A stretch of DNA of 43,678 nt from Candidatus Gygaella obscura (GTDB taxonomy: Bacteria; Omnitrophota; Gorgyraeia; Gygaellales; Gygaellaceae). Positions 1 through 9,905 of the stretch are shown in pieces. The stretch lies in the NCBI GenBank assembly GCA_030765485.1, contig JAVCCR010000012.1, positions 1-43,678 on the forward strand, in the 5' to 3' direction. The position numbers and the translations under genes were made by a program. Under the pieces are notes generated by a model that was not told where the DNA came from, did not search any database, and saw nothing but the letters and a program-made list of their open reading frames with translations. The first letter of the stretch is position 1; each line of letters opens with the position of its first letter.

Positions 1-92
1 ATCATTGCGTCTGCGTAATCGGGATTACGCTCTAATAACTGCTCAAAGAATTTAATTTGATAATTTAGATCTCTACTGGTTTCTTTCTTCAC
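1..92 (-). CDS. N-terminus of a TPR-like protein (truncated by window edge)
   Basis: Minus frame from GTG at 92: (M)KKETSRDLNYQIKFFEQLLERNPDYADAM..., TPR-like FEQLLERNPDYADA; AAAGG upstream as a possible ribosome-binding site. Confidence 0.55.
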   Translation of the reverse strand, partial: MKKETSRDLNYQIKFFEQLLERNPDYADAM

Positions 93-96
93 AAAT

Positions 97-2436
97 TTAC
101 CTTTTCTCTAAAATTACCCTCTGATCTACTTTTTTAGCCAGTGCCTCTAAAGAATTCTTAAACTCGCTATATTGTTCTGTATTGACAATCGAGGTCTTAT
201 TAACTTTAGTTTGACTAAAATATAACTTTTGTCCTTTTACCTCATAGCAATTGGTAAAATATAGCCACTCATTATCAAATTGTGTATTTTCTGGAACATA
301 TTTAATTTTATACTTCTGTGGAATCTCTACGCTAAATATAATTTCTTTTTTATAAGGAAGGCTCAAATCCAATGGATAACGCCTTTCATTCTTAGCGACA
401 AGAGAAGTGTCTATATGGCTAAATAAAGGCAGTATCCTAGCTGGACCGGATTTAGTCAAATAATGGGCGCCTTTAAAATTATACTTAAGCTCTACGGGCT
501 TACCTAACTTTTCTAAATTAACAATTTTATAATCTTCCAGCTGCGCCGCAATGCTTATATCCTGAATACTTTCCTGCAGAAATTCTTCTATCAACTGCGG
601 AGGTGTATATTTTAACCAATAACGCTGTCCTTGATCAAAAAATCCTGAAGAAATAACTTTTCTTGATGCAACTATGCTTTCATCATGATTAATCTTAATA
701 TTCAACTCTTTATAAATAGAATTTTTATCACTTTGAAACTGCGGCGTTTTCATAAGAATAAACTCTTTATCTTTAAACAACATGACAGTTCTATCCTGAT
801 CGCCTCCGGGCAAATCACCAAAAGAACAAGTCTGAGCAGTAGGATCAATAAACGTATATGTCCCGTCAATCAACTCCACAGCTGCTATGGCATGATTAAA
901 AAGAAGAATAGGAAAATCTTTTGGTAATTCCGGCAATTTTTTTGTTCCGATTAAAACTGGATAAGCCTTAATTCCAGCTTCTTTCAACATAGTAATCAAC
1001 AGTATTACCTGGTCCTTACAATCTCCGTACTTATTCTGATATATCTCCTGTGCCTGATGCGGTTCATAGCCAGCCTGGCCGTATTCAACTGCAACATAAC
1101 GAATCTTCTCGCTGCAGAAATGGGCAATCGCTTCTGCTTTTTCGCTATCATGCGTTTTATCCTTAATTAACTCTTTTACCTTTTGTTTTATATGGTTATC
1201 GGCAACCATCTTATCTTTAGCTAAATCCCACCACCAGTCATAAATCTGCTGCCATGAATCAAAATTGGAAACTAAAAAAATCGGATTAACCCAACTATAC
1301 GGAACCATATTTGATTCCGGTAATATCTGAGGGATATCTGAAAAATCCCACCTATAAACATTATTTTCTCCTATGGCCTCAACAAAAGGTTCCATCTGAG
1401 CGTTAAAAATGTTATATTTATCATTTATTGTTTTAATATTTATACCGCGATCTTTCGGAACGACAAGTGAAAATCCCGCCTTTATTATAGGATCGGATTC
1501 CTGCAAAGAATAATTAACCGTAAATTTATCCTCATCAATCAACTTATGACGTTTAATCGTAGCCTTATATTCAATTATAGAGCCTTCCATTACCTCGGGC
1601 ATAGAAATTATCCTTACACGGGCATTACTATATAAAGGAAAATTAAGATAACGCGAAACATCTCTTATGTTCTTTTTCCCTACAGTTACTACAGTTGAAT
1701 CCGGCTTTATCGTGCGCGCAAACTCAAGTTCAACCTGTTCATATGTGGAGTCATACCCTATCTCGATTTCTGACATACTTTCTTTACCGCGATCATTAAG
1801 AATCTTGGCAACAACATAAAACTCTATCTGAGAAGTATTATCAGAAAAGATCTGCATTTTCTCATCAACAAAAACTACCGCTCCGGCCTGAGGATATTTT
1901 TTTTCATCAGCATCTGCAAGTAATTCATAAACTTCACCTCTCTCATCACTTACAAAAGAATGCTGGGTATTAGAATTAATTATAGAAATTCTCAGTTTTG
2001 CCTCTGGCATATAAAACTCATCTTTAATCTTAGCGTAAATATTTATTGCCTGATCGAAAAGATTAAGTTTCTCGCAAGTAAGGCCATAAAAATAAAGATA
2101 TTCCCCATCATCAAATTCGCCTAAAGAATCAAAAAGCGCCAATGCCTTTGTAAAATCTGCTTGTTTGTAATAAGTATAAGCCAGCAGGATTGTAGCGTCT
2201 TCCAGCTTGGCCTTAGATAAAAACTCTTTCGCTAAATCAAAATCTCCGTGAGTATAATATAATTTCCCTAATTTGAATTTAATAGTATCACTATCAGGAT
2301 CATCTTTAATCTTGGCTTCGTAAATCTTTATTGCTCTTTGATAGAAAAAATTACTTATTTTGGAATGTGTCTGGGCAAGATCCAATTCGCATCCGGAAAA
2401 CATTAAGAAAACAACTAAAATAAAGATTCTTTTCAT
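97..2436 (-). CDS. TPR repeat + DUF3857 + transglutaminase-like lipoprotein
   Basis: Lipobox-like MKRIFILVVFLMFSGC, TPR-like repeats, then transglutaminase core KYGDCKDQVILLITMLKEAGIKAYPVLIGT. Internal Met (16th codon of the supplied ORF) precedes the signal peptide and avoids overlap with the upstream gene. Confidence 0.85.
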   Translation of the reverse strand: MKRIFILVVFLMFSGCELDLAQTHSKISNFFYQRAIKIYEAKIKDDPDSDTIKFKLGKLYYTHGDFDLAKEFLSKAKLEDATILLAYTYYKQADFTKALALFDSLGEFDDGEYLYFYGLTCEKLNLFDQAINIYAKIKDEFYMPEAKLRISIINSNTQHSFVSDERGEVYELLADADEKKYPQAGAVVFVDEKMQIFSDNTSQIEFYVVAKILNDRGKESMSEIEIGYDSTYEQVELEFARTIKPDSTVVTVGKKNIRDVSRYLNFPLYSNARVRIISMPEVMEGSIIEYKATIKRHKLIDEDKFTVNYSLQESDPIIKAGFSLVVPKDRGINIKTINDKYNIFNAQMEPFVEAIGENNVYRWDFSDIPQILPESNMVPYSWVNPIFLVSNFDSWQQIYDWWWDLAKDKMVADNHIKQKVKELIKDKTHDSEKAEAIAHFCSEKIRYVAVEYGQAGYEPHQAQEIYQNKYGDCKDQVILLITMLKEAGIKAYPVLIGTKKLPELPKDFPILLFNHAIAAVELIDGTYTFIDPTAQTCSFGDLPGGDQDRTVMLFKDKEFILMKTPQFQSDKNSIYKELNIKINHDESIVASRKVISSGFFDQGQRYWLKYTPPQLIEEFLQESIQDISIAAQLEDYKIVNLEKLGKPVELKYNFKGAHYLTKSGPARILPLFSHIDTSLVAKNERRYPLDLSLPYKKEIIFSVEIPQKYKIKYVPENTQFDNEWLYFTNCYEVKGQKLYFSQTKVNKTSIVNTEQYSEFKNSLEALAKKVDQRVILEKR

Positions 2437-2449
2437 TATTTTTTTACCT

Positions 2450-3307
2450 TTATACTCTTTCCGAAATATTAACGTTTTCAACAGAAAGAATCTCTAAAAT
2501 TCCTTCAAGTTTAAAATTTCTACTATCTTTTCTTAAATAACAATATGCATTCAAATATTTTTGTGTACCTGCTTCAACAATCTCAATAGGTTTAATTAAG
2601 CGAGTTGTAACTTTATTATTTGAAGATGTAAAATATTTTATGTTTAATTTTAATTTTTCATCTATGGCTCTAGCTATCTGATCGATTTTGCGCTGATTGG
2701 TATTATTGATAAGCCCAGAGTTTTTACCAAAGAGATTGTGGATGTCTTCGAAATCCGTAAGATTGCTCTTTCTCAATTTGTTTAAAAGCAGCTCTAATAC
2801 TTTAACAGTTAACTCCACATCATCCATAGCTCTATGCTTTTGACTTGTTGCAATACCCATTGATTTTGAAAAATTAAGTAGCGAATGGCTTGTTAAATCA
2901 GGAAAAAGCTTTCTTGCTATCTTTAATACATCTATAATCGGCAATCTAAAATCAAGCGTCAAATCAATCAAACCTAATTCATTTTCAAGAAACCCTATAT
3001 CAAAACCAACATTGTATCCACAAAGACATGTCCCTTGAATAAACTCCAAGAAGCTAGGCAAAATCTTACCGCTTTCATTAGCGTCTTTTACCATGCTATC
3101 AGATATATGGTGGATATTATACGACCCTATCGGTATCGGCCTTAATGGATTAACCAAAGAATAGAATTTATCGATTGTTTTTCCCTGCTTTATCTTAACA
3201 GCAGCTATTTCACATATCTTATCACCTGTCTGAGAAAATAAACCAGTAGTCTCAACATCAAAAACACTAAACTCTATGTCGTTAATCGATTTCTTAACTG
3301 GCAACAT
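2450..3307 (-). CDS. DEDDh-family 3'-5' exonuclease (DNA pol III epsilon-like) with C-terminal WYL-like domain
   Basis: FSVFDVETTGL, HHISDSM, GYNVGFDIGFLENEL, HRAMDDVELT exonuclease motifs; C-terminus IKYFTSSNNKVTTRLIKPIEIVEAGTQKYLNAYCYLRKDSRNFKLEGI resembles WYL. Confidence 0.85.
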   Translation of the reverse strand: MLPVKKSINDIEFSVFDVETTGLFSQTGDKICEIAAVKIKQGKTIDKFYSLVNPLRPIPIGSYNIHHISDSMVKDANESGKILPSFLEFIQGTCLCGYNVGFDIGFLENELGLIDLTLDFRLPIIDVLKIARKLFPDLTSHSLLNFSKSMGIATSQKHRAMDDVELTVKVLELLLNKLRKSNLTDFEDIHNLFGKNSGLINNTNQRKIDQIARAIDEKLKLNIKYFTSSNNKVTTRLIKPIEIVEAGTQKYLNAYCYLRKDSRNFKLEGILEILSVENVNISERV

Positions 3308-4187
3308 TAAAACTCTCCAGAAGTTCTATTGGTTTATAAGACAACTTTACTGCTTTTATATTTTTTAACCCTGAATCATCCATAGCATTTATATATTTAA
3401 ATTGACTTACTCCCTGGACAAAAGATTTAAATAAAAATTGCGCCAGACCTTTTATGGCTAAATCGGTTATTTCAAAAAGAACACAAAAAGTATGCCTGTT
3501 CAAAGGAAAACCAATCGTACATCCCCTTACTTGAGAATCAATTACTACTAATTTTACCACTAAATCGAGTTTTCGGAAATCCTTTAATGCTATTTTAAAT
3601 ACAGTGTAACTTTGTTTTAACATATCTCTATATATTGTATCCGTATGTTTCAGGCTGCGCCTGTAGGCCCAATCTTTATATAGCTGAGTGCAATCTCTGA
3701 AAAAACTATTCTTATAGTCAACTATATTAAAAGAGCTATTTTTCAAAAAATAATTTACGTTTGAACGTTTATGCTTTAAATAATCTCCCTTAAGAGAAAC
3801 CAAAGAAACCCTGTCATAAATATAATCTATGGATTTTAAAAACGCCCTATAACCAAAATCCTTATATATGGACAAATTAGTGTTTTCAACGTTTTCAATC
3901 CGCGAAAACTTTTTGTTTCTATTGTGTGAATCCATTATCTGGAAACAAAGATCTATAATTTGCCTGTTTATTTTTCCTAAAGGCTCTATATATAAAAACA
4001 TTCCGTATTCATCTTTGGCAAACAGACAAAAACAATTTTTTATAACGCAGTATTGAAATTTAAAAAAACTCTTCCATATATACACGTAAATAAAAGAATA
4101 TGCGCTTAGTCTATGCGGACAACGAAAAAGATGGTCTTCAAAAAGGCTTTTTTCTTTTAGGGTAAATTTTTTTAACTTGATCATCAA
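3294..4187 (-). CDS. DUF2156 (GNAT-like / phosphatidylglycerol lysyltransferase C-terminal-like) protein
   Basis: N-terminal LSAYSFIYVYIWKSFFKFQYCV and central YDRVSLVSLKGDYLKHKRSNVNYFLKN fit the DUF2156 pattern. Confidence 0.65.
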   Translation of the reverse strand: MMIKLKKFTLKEKSLFEDHLFRCPHRLSAYSFIYVYIWKSFFKFQYCVIKNCFCLFAKDEYGMFLYIEPLGKINRQIIDLCFQIMDSHNRNKKFSRIENVENTNLSIYKDFGYRAFLKSIDYIYDRVSLVSLKGDYLKHKRSNVNYFLKNSSFNIVDYKNSFFRDCTQLYKDWAYRRSLKHTDTIYRDMLKQSYTVFKIALKDFRKLDLVVKLVVIDSQVRGCTIGFPLNRHTFCVLFEITDLAIKGLAQFLFKSFVQGVSQFKYINAMDDSGLKNIKAVKLSYKPIELLESFNVAS

Positions 4188-4618
4188 AAACTTAAGGAAT
4201 GGATAATCCGGATTCCTTCGGGATAAGAAATAAAAATATCACTCTTGTCTTTTAAAAAATCTTTTACTTCTTTTTTCTCGATAAAAGAAACCATATATTC
4301 AATTAGTCTCGTTAATTCTTCTGTTCCATAAATTTTCTTAACAAAACAGCATTCAGTATGTAGGGCTAGAAAGAACTTGTATCTATTCTTATGTAGCAAA
4401 AAAGGATATACCCGACAATCAAAAGGCCTATTTATATAATCACGGCACTTATTTAAAACCGGATCGAACATTTCGCAGATAAAATAATCATGATATTTCT
4501 GCGTTTTAATGCCGTATGGTGCCCATAAAGAACTTTCATCCTTAAACCTACAGCAACCATCGCAAGCTAAACAAACCTTTGAACCAGGGAAATTGCTTAA
4601 GTTGAACATAGTCCTCAC
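4184..4618 (-). CDS. YkgJ-family cysteine-cluster protein (putative Fe/Zn-binding)
   Basis: CLACDGCCRF ... CEMFDP..NKCRDYINRPFDCRVYPFLL cysteine-cluster motif; 4-nt overlaps with both neighbours. Confidence 0.8.
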   Translation of the reverse strand: MRTMFNLSNFPGSKVCLACDGCCRFKDESSLWAPYGIKTQKYHDYFICEMFDPVLNKCRDYINRPFDCRVYPFLLHKNRYKFFLALHTECCFVKKIYGTEELTRLIEYMVSFIEKKEVKDFLKDKSDIFISYPEGIRIIHSLSF

Positions 4619-5034
4619 TCACCTACAATTTGAACTATAATTTCCCGACTGCGGGATCTATTATCAAAATCAATTAAAATAATCTGCTGCCAGGTTCCTA
4701 GATTCAACGCTTTGCCAGAAAATGAAAAACTTTTTGACGTACCTATAAATGATGAACGCACATGCGCATGTCCATTTCCATCTGCCCATGCAACATTGTG
4801 ATGATAGCTATGACTTTGTGGAATTATTTTTTGAAAAAAGTCTTTGAGGTCTTTTACAAGCCCAGGTTCATATTCACAAGTAGTAATTGCTGCAGTAGAA
4901 CCAGCTATAGAAACATTAATTAATCCGTCGTCAATTCCTAATGTGCTTAAAAAACCCTGCACCTTTTCGGTAATATCAATTATATCCGTATCGCCTTTTG
5001 TGCAAACGGTAAATCTTTTAGTTACAACTGACAT
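4615..5034 (-). CDS. YjbQ/UPF0047 family protein (GSTAA variant)
   Basis: GSTAAITTCEYEPGLVKDL, DGNGHAHVRSSFIG, LGTWQQIILIDFDNR are UPF0047 signatures. Confidence 0.88.
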   Translation of the reverse strand: MSVVTKRFTVCTKGDTDIIDITEKVQGFLSTLGIDDGLINVSIAGSTAAITTCEYEPGLVKDLKDFFQKIIPQSHSYHHNVAWADGNGHAHVRSSFIGTSKSFSFSGKALNLGTWQQIILIDFDNRSRSREIIVQIVGE

Positions 5035-5035
5035 T

Positions 5036-5356
5036 TCACTTTACTATGCTTCCCAATTTTAACTCTCTATCAGGAGAAAGTATAGAAATTCCTGTTTCGT
5101 CCGACGCAGCCAAAAGCATTCCTTCGCTTTTAACTCCTCTTATTTCAGCTGACTCAAGATTAGCAATAACCACAATTTGCCTATTGATAAGCTCTTCCTC
5201 TCTGTAACCTGATTTTATACCTGCAACAATCTGACGCGTACAATCTCCCAAATCGATCTTTAATACAAATAACCTATCCGCATTAGAATGAGGAATAACC
5301 TCAATAATCTTCGCTATTCTAAGCTCAAGTTTTTTAAAATCTTCTATGCTGGCCAT
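5036..5356 (-). CDS. Stand-alone tRNA-binding domain protein (Trbp111 / MetRS C-terminal-like)
   Basis: MASIEDFKKLELRIAKIIEVIPHSNADRLFVLKIDLGD.TRQIVAGIKSGYREEELINRQIVVIANLESAEIRGVKSEGMLLAA. Start moved to internal ATG at 5356, just past the purC stop; the longer ORF N-terminus overlaps purC and looks spurious. Confidence 0.88.
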   Translation of the reverse strand: MASIEDFKKLELRIAKIIEVIPHSNADRLFVLKIDLGDCTRQIVAGIKSGYREEELINRQIVVIANLESAEIRGVKSEGMLLAASDETGISILSPDRELKLGSIVK

Positions 5357-5364
5357 GGGGAGGT

Positions 5365-6255
5365 TTAAAGTTTTTTTCCGGTAAGGGTTAATGCTGCTTC
5401 TTTGTATTTCTGGCTGGTTTTCTCTATAATCTCTTCTGGCAACTGCGGCGCAGGAGGGGTTTTGTCCCAATCTAACGTCTCCAAATAGTCCCTAACAAAC
5501 TGTTTATCAAAGCTCAATTGGGCAACTCCAGGATTATAGCTATCCTTTGGCCAGAACCGAGAAGAGTCAGGAGTTAAGACTTCATCAATTAAGATTATCT
5601 GATTATCATTTAAACCAAATTCAAATTTTGTATCAGCGATAATTATTCCCTGTTTATCTGCATATTCGCCTGCTTTTTTATAAATCTGGACGCTTGCCTG
5701 TTTTATTTGCTCAGTAGTTTCTTTTCCTAGACTTTGCTCAACCGCTGTTGTAGTTATATTTATATCATGTCCTGCTTCTGCTTTAGTAGAAGGGGTAAAA
5801 ATAATCTCAGGCAGCTTATCAGACTGTTTTAACCCTGAGGGGAGTTTGATACCGCAAACGCTTCCTGTTTTTAAATAATCTTTCCAACCCGAGCCTGACA
5901 AATAGCCTCTTACTATGCACTCAACAGACAAAGGAAAGCTTTTTTTAACAACCATCGAACGTCCATTTAAAATATCTGAATATTTCTTTAAGCTATCGGG
6001 ATATTCATTGACATCACCGGTTAAAAAATGATTAGGTATTATATCTTTTAAAAAATCAAACCAGAATATTGATATAGCGGTAAGGACATCTCCTTTGTAT
6101 GGAATCCCACTGGGCAAAACCACATCAAAACAAGATATCCTGTCTGTCGAGACAATCAAAAGCTTATCTTCCAAATCATACACATCTCGCACCTTACCAC
6201 GTCGGAATAATTTTAAATCTTTAAAATCTGTTTTTAACAAAACTTCTTTTTTCAT
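5365..6255 (-). CDS. purC: Phosphoribosylaminoimidazole-succinocarboxamide synthase
   Basis: [79 protein letters not shown]. Confidence 0.96.
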   Translation of the reverse strand: MKKEVLLKTDFKDLKLFRRGKVRDVYDLEDKLLIVSTDRISCFDVVLPSGIPYKGDVLTAISIFWFDFLKDIIPNHFLTGDVNEYPDSLKKYSDILNGRSMVVKKSFPLSVECIVRGYLSGSGWKDYLKTGSVCGIKLPSGLKQSDKLPEIIFTPSTKAEAGHDINITTTAVEQSLGKETTEQIKQASVQIYKKAGEYADKQGIIIADTKFEFGLNDNQIILIDEVLTPDSSRFWPKDSYNPGVAQLSFDKQFVRDYLETLDWDKTPPAPQLPEEIIEKTSQKYKEAALTLTGKKL

Positions 6256-8030
6256 TTCAAATTTAATCTTTTAACGAGATTTTTAAGCTCGACTGAAAGT
6301 TCCTGCGACAGATCATTCTTGAATCTTAAAAAGAATTTATCAATATCTTTTGTTTCTGCCAACCAGTCTTTTTTGTTTATCTTAAAAAGCTGTTCCATAT
6401 CTTTTTTTGATATTTTTAAACCTGTTAAATCTATATCTTTTATAAATGGAGTATTGCCGATAGGTGTTTTACGCGCACCTACCTTATTATTACAGCGATC
6501 CAAAATCCATTCTAAAATGCGTAAATTCTCGCCAAACCCAGGCCATAAAAACTTACCTTTTTTATTTGTTCTAAACCAATTTACATGAAAAATCTTCGGC
6601 GGCTTCTTTAAGCGCTTCCCGAAGCGCAACCAATGCTTAAAATAATCTGCCATATTGTAACCACAAAACGGTAGCATTGCCATGGGATCACGCCTTACTT
6701 CGCCTACCTTACCAACCTGTGCAGCGGTTCGTTCTGATGCCATGGTTGAACCAACAAAAACACCATGTTGCCAGTTAAAAGCCTCATATATTAAAGGTGC
6801 GAGATGAGCTCTTCTCCCTCCGAAAACAATCGCTGAAATTGGTACTCCGTGATGCTGATCCAATCTAAAAGAAGCAGAAGAACAATTAGCAATCGGGGAA
6901 GTAAATCTACTATTAGGATGTGCGCCAAGTATAGGTTTTCCAGAAACATCTTTCATTCCCGGCTTCCACGGTCTTCCCTGCCAATCTATACCCTTTTCCG
7001 GAGCAGCTTCATCTTTACCTTCCCACCATACGTTTTTATCTGGAGCAAAAAGCACATTAGTAAAAATAGTGTCTTTTCTAATTGTTTCCATCATCACGGG
7101 ATTAGTTTTTAAGTTTGTTCCGGGAGCAACACCAAAAAGTCCATCCTCTGGATTTATAGCCCACAAGGCTCCATCGCTATCAATACGCATCCAAGCTATA
7201 TCATCTCCTACTGTCCAGATACGATAACCTTTTCTTTTCAAACCTTCAGGGGGGATAAGCATAGCAAGATTAGTTTTTCCACAGGCACTGGGAAAAGCCG
7301 CGGCAATATATTCAATATGCCCGTTGGGTTCTTCTATCCCCATAATAAGCATATGCTCGGCCAACCATCCTTCACGATGAGCATGGAAACTTGCTATCCT
7401 AAGCGCCAGACATTTTTTACCTAATAAAACATTACCGCCATAACCGGAACCAACGCTCCAGATTGCGTTATCCTCAGGAAAATGCAAAATAAGACGCCTT
7501 GCTATATCAAGATCAGCCTTTGAATGAAGACACTTGGTAAAAATTTGGATCTTTTTTAAATATTCTAGAACATCATTGCCGACTCTGGTCATAATCAACA
7601 TATTTAAAACTACGTATATTGAATCCGTCAGCTCTACTCCGATTTTACTAAACTCCGAACCTACAGGCCCCATAGAAAAAGGAATAACATACAACGTTCT
7701 CCCTTTCATCGCTCCATTAAAAATCTCTGAAGCCTTATTGTAGGCATCCTTTGGCAGCATCCAGTTATTATTCGGACCGGCATCGCGTTTTCTTTTAGTG
7801 CATATAAAAGTCAGATGTTCTGTTCTAGCAACGTCATTAACCGCAGTCCGATGCAAAAAACACCCAGGAAGCTTTCTTTTGTTTAACGCAGTAATTTCTC
7901 CTGTAGCGCAGGCCTTTTGCTGCAATTCTTTTTTTTGCTTTTTTGTTCCGTCAATCCACACAATATTGTCAGGCTGACAAAGAATTGCACATTTATCTAT
8001 CCATGATTTAAGTTTATGTAGTTTATCCAT
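6252..8030 (-). CDS. pckG: Phosphoenolpyruvate carboxykinase (GTP)
   Basis: [20 protein letters not shown]-loop, [63 protein letters not shown]; full length. Confidence 0.97.
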   Translation of the reverse strand: MDKLHKLKSWIDKCAILCQPDNIVWIDGTKKQKKELQQKACATGEITALNKRKLPGCFLHRTAVNDVARTEHLTFICTKRKRDAGPNNNWMLPKDAYNKASEIFNGAMKGRTLYVIPFSMGPVGSEFSKIGVELTDSIYVVLNMLIMTRVGNDVLEYLKKIQIFTKCLHSKADLDIARRLILHFPEDNAIWSVGSGYGGNVLLGKKCLALRIASFHAHREGWLAEHMLIMGIEEPNGHIEYIAAAFPSACGKTNLAMLIPPEGLKRKGYRIWTVGDDIAWMRIDSDGALWAINPEDGLFGVAPGTNLKTNPVMMETIRKDTIFTNVLFAPDKNVWWEGKDEAAPEKGIDWQGRPWKPGMKDVSGKPILGAHPNSRFTSPIANCSSASFRLDQHHGVPISAIVFGGRRAHLAPLIYEAFNWQHGVFVGSTMASERTAAQVGKVGEVRRDPMAMLPFCGYNMADYFKHWLRFGKRLKKPPKIFHVNWFRTNKKGKFLWPGFGENLRILEWILDRCNNKVGARKTPIGNTPFIKDIDLTGLKISKKDMEQLFKINKKDWLAETKDIDKFFLRFKNDLSQELSVELKNLVKRLNLK

Positions 8031-8081
8031 AATTATTATTATAAGTTAACATATACTCGAAGCTAAATCAAAGGTTTTATT

Positions 8082-8117
8082 AAAAAACAGGCTCGATGCA
8101 AAATAATGCCCGAGCCT
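8082..8117 (-). terminator. Rho-independent terminator downstream of the cold-shock gene
   Basis: Minus-strand AGGCTCG ... CGAGCCT stem (7 bp) followed by GTTTTTTA. Confidence 0.75.
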
Positions 8118-8133
8118 ATCTATTTATTCTCTC

Positions 8134-8337
8134 TTATACCTTGACTACATTGACTGCATGTTCGCCTTTTGGACCTTGTTCAACATCAAATTCAACAGCA
8201 TCTCCTTCATTCAAGGTCTTATAACCGTCACCAGATATCGACTTGTAATGAACAAAAACGTCGCTTCCGGATTCAAGGGTAGCAAATCCATAACCTTTTT
8301 TGTTATTGAACCACTTAATTTTACCTTTTGTTGCCAC
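8134..8337 (-). CDS. csp: Cold-shock domain protein
   Basis: KGKIKWFNNKKGYGFATLESGSDVFVHYKSI...GDAVEFDVEQGPKGEHAVNV; 67 aa. Confidence 0.97.
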   Translation of the reverse strand: MATKGKIKWFNNKKGYGFATLESGSDVFVHYKSISGDGYKTLNEGDAVEFDVEQGPKGEHAVNVVKV

Positions 8338-8440
8338 TGCTTTCTCCTTTCAACATCTTATCTCTGCTAACTAAACAAAAGCCACAAGACTCAGAGATCC
8401 AGCCTTACGGCTTGTAATTCTTATTACTTATTACAATTTA

Positions 8441-8468
8441 ATAATAACATAGCAGCCTATCTTGTCAA
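8441..8468 (-). promoter_or_regulatory. Sigma70-like promoter for the cold-shock gene
   Basis: Minus strand TTGACA (8463-8468), 16 nt spacer, TATTAT (8441-8446). Confidence 0.65.
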
Positions 8469-8512
8469 CTCAATTTTATGTAACTAACCTTATAAAAACA
8501 ACTTTAAATATT

Positions 8513-8591
8513 TGGCGGGCCCGACGAGATTTGAACTCGCGGTCTTCAGATCGACAATCTGACGTGCTGAACCAGACTGCACCACGGGCCC
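8513..8591 (-). tRNA. tRNA-Asp (anticodon GTC), CCA encoded
   Basis: GGGCCCG/CGGGCCC acceptor, TCAGA-TTGTCGA-TCTGA anticodon arm with GTC, GCGAG-TTCAAAT-CTCGT T-arm, encoded 3' CCA. Confidence 0.95.
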
Positions 8592-8645
8592 CAAAAGTAA
8601 AGTAATTGTATCTTAAAAAGCTTCCCTTAGCAAGCTCTTTTTAAA

Positions 8646-8722
8646 TGGTGGGCGGTAGAGGAATTGAACCCCTGACCTCATGAATGTAAGTCATGCGTTC
8701 TAACCAGCTGAACTAACCGCCC
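8646..8722 (-). tRNA. tRNA-Val (anticodon TAC), CCA encoded
   Basis: GGGCGGT/ACCGCCC acceptor, CATGA-CTTACAT-TCATG anticodon arm with TAC, GGTTCAATTCC T-loop, encoded CCA. Confidence 0.95.
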
Positions 8723-8784
8723 GAAAAGAATGTATTATAAAATAAAGCTCTGATAAAGTCAAATTCAGTTAGTTTCAATTTTAT

Positions 8785-9147
8785 TTAAAATAGAAAGTGT
8801 TCAATTTTATTTAAAAGATCATCTATTTCAAATGGCTTTGTAATATATTTATCTGCACCGGAAGACATAGCTAAATCAATATCTTCCTGCTTTTTACGTG
8901 CACTTAAGATTATTATAGGGATATCTCTGTAGCTTATATCAAATTTAAGAAGACGGCAAACTTTATATCCATCGCGCTTAGGCAACATTAAATCTAATAA
9001 TATAATATCTGGCTTATGTTTTTTTGCCATTTCTAGGCCCTCGTAGCCGTCATAAGCGCATAGCACCTCGTAATTGTTCTTTTTCAACCTAAATTCTAAC
9101 GTCTTAACCAAATCTTTTTCATCATCAACTATAAGGACTTTCTTCAT
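8785..9147 (-). CDS. Stand-alone response regulator receiver
   Basis: VLIVDDEKDL, DIILLDLMLPKRDG, IIILSAR, KPFEIDDLL. Confidence 0.95.
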   Translation of the reverse strand: MKKVLIVDDEKDLVKTLEFRLKKNNYEVLCAYDGYEGLEMAKKHKPDIILLDLMLPKRDGYKVCRLLKFDISYRDIPIIILSARKKQEDIDLAMSSGADKYITKPFEIDDLLNKIEHFLF

Positions 9148-9536
9148 ACTTGTTTTCTTAAATTCTTCGTAATCAATTCCAAGCTTGATTTTAATGATAT
9201 CTGCGTATCAGAATAAACACTCATCTTAGGAATAAAGGCACTAATATTAAGCTTCTGCGTTTCGCTCATAAGCTCTGTATTCGGATATGCTGTAAACATT
9301 ATAGCAGGAATATCTTTATTTAGATTTCTTATTTTTTTTAACAATTCAAGGCCGTTTTTATTAGGCATCAAATAATCCAGAATCACTATATCCGGATTAT
9401 TCTCCTGAAAAGACTTTAGACCGCTAGCTGCATCTTCAGCAATTATTAAATCATACCCCCACTTTTTAATGCGCGAACCGATTATCTTAAGAAAATCCTT
9501 TTCGTCATCTATCACTAAAACTTTAATTTTATCCAT
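9144..9536 (-). CDS. Stand-alone response regulator receiver (divergent C-terminus)
   Basis: VLVIDDEKDFL, DIVILDYLMPNKNG, AIMFTAYPN, FIPKMSVYSD in place of KPF. Confidence 0.92.
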   Translation of the reverse strand: MDKIKVLVIDDEKDFLKIIGSRIKKWGYDLIIAEDAASGLKSFQENNPDIVILDYLMPNKNGLELLKKIRNLNKDIPAIMFTAYPNTELMSETQKLNISAFIPKMSVYSDTQISLKSSLELITKNLRKQV

Positions 9537-9903
9537 CGTGCGCTCCTAATAATTTTTCGATTGTTGAACGTAACTTCTCCAAATCGAAAGGCTTAGTCAA
9601 AAAAGCATCTGCCTCCATTTCTTTTGCTTTTTCATCCAGCTTATCCGTACTGGCTGTAAAAATAACCACTGGTATTTTCTTAAATCTGGCATCGTGCTTT
9701 AGATTCTTACAAACTTCTCTACCGTCAATAATAGGCAAACGCAAATCCAACAATATCAGATCAGGTAATTCCTGTTCTAAAATCTTCAAACACTGCTGTC
9801 CATCTTTTGCCTGTATTACCTCAAACCCAAGCTTTTTTACTCTGAAGCTTGCTACCCTCAAAACATCTTCTTCATCATCAACTATTAAAATCTTTTTTGC
9901 CAA
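9529..9903 (-). CDS. Stand-alone response regulator receiver
   Basis: ILIVDDEEDVLR, DLILLDLRLPIIDG, VVIFTAS, FLTKPFDLEKL. Confidence 0.95.
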   Translation of the reverse strand: MAKKILIVDDEEDVLRVASFRVKKLGFEVIQAKDGQQCLKILEQELPDLILLDLRLPIIDGREVCKNLKHDARFKKIPVVIFTASTDKLDEKAKEMEADAFLTKPFDLEKLRSTIEKLLGAHDG

Positions 9904-9905
9904 TT

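Noticed and set aside
5357-5470. N-terminal 38-codon extension of the tRNA-binding ORF
   Set aside because: Overlaps the 3' end of purC in another frame; the conserved protein begins at MASIEDFKKLELR with ATG at 5356.
8615-8642. Possible AT-rich hairpin AAAAAG(AG)CTT...AAGCTTTTT between tRNA-Val and tRNA-Asp
   Set aside because: Short bulged stem in an AT-rich spacer; could be a weak terminator or processing signal, but not strong enough to call.
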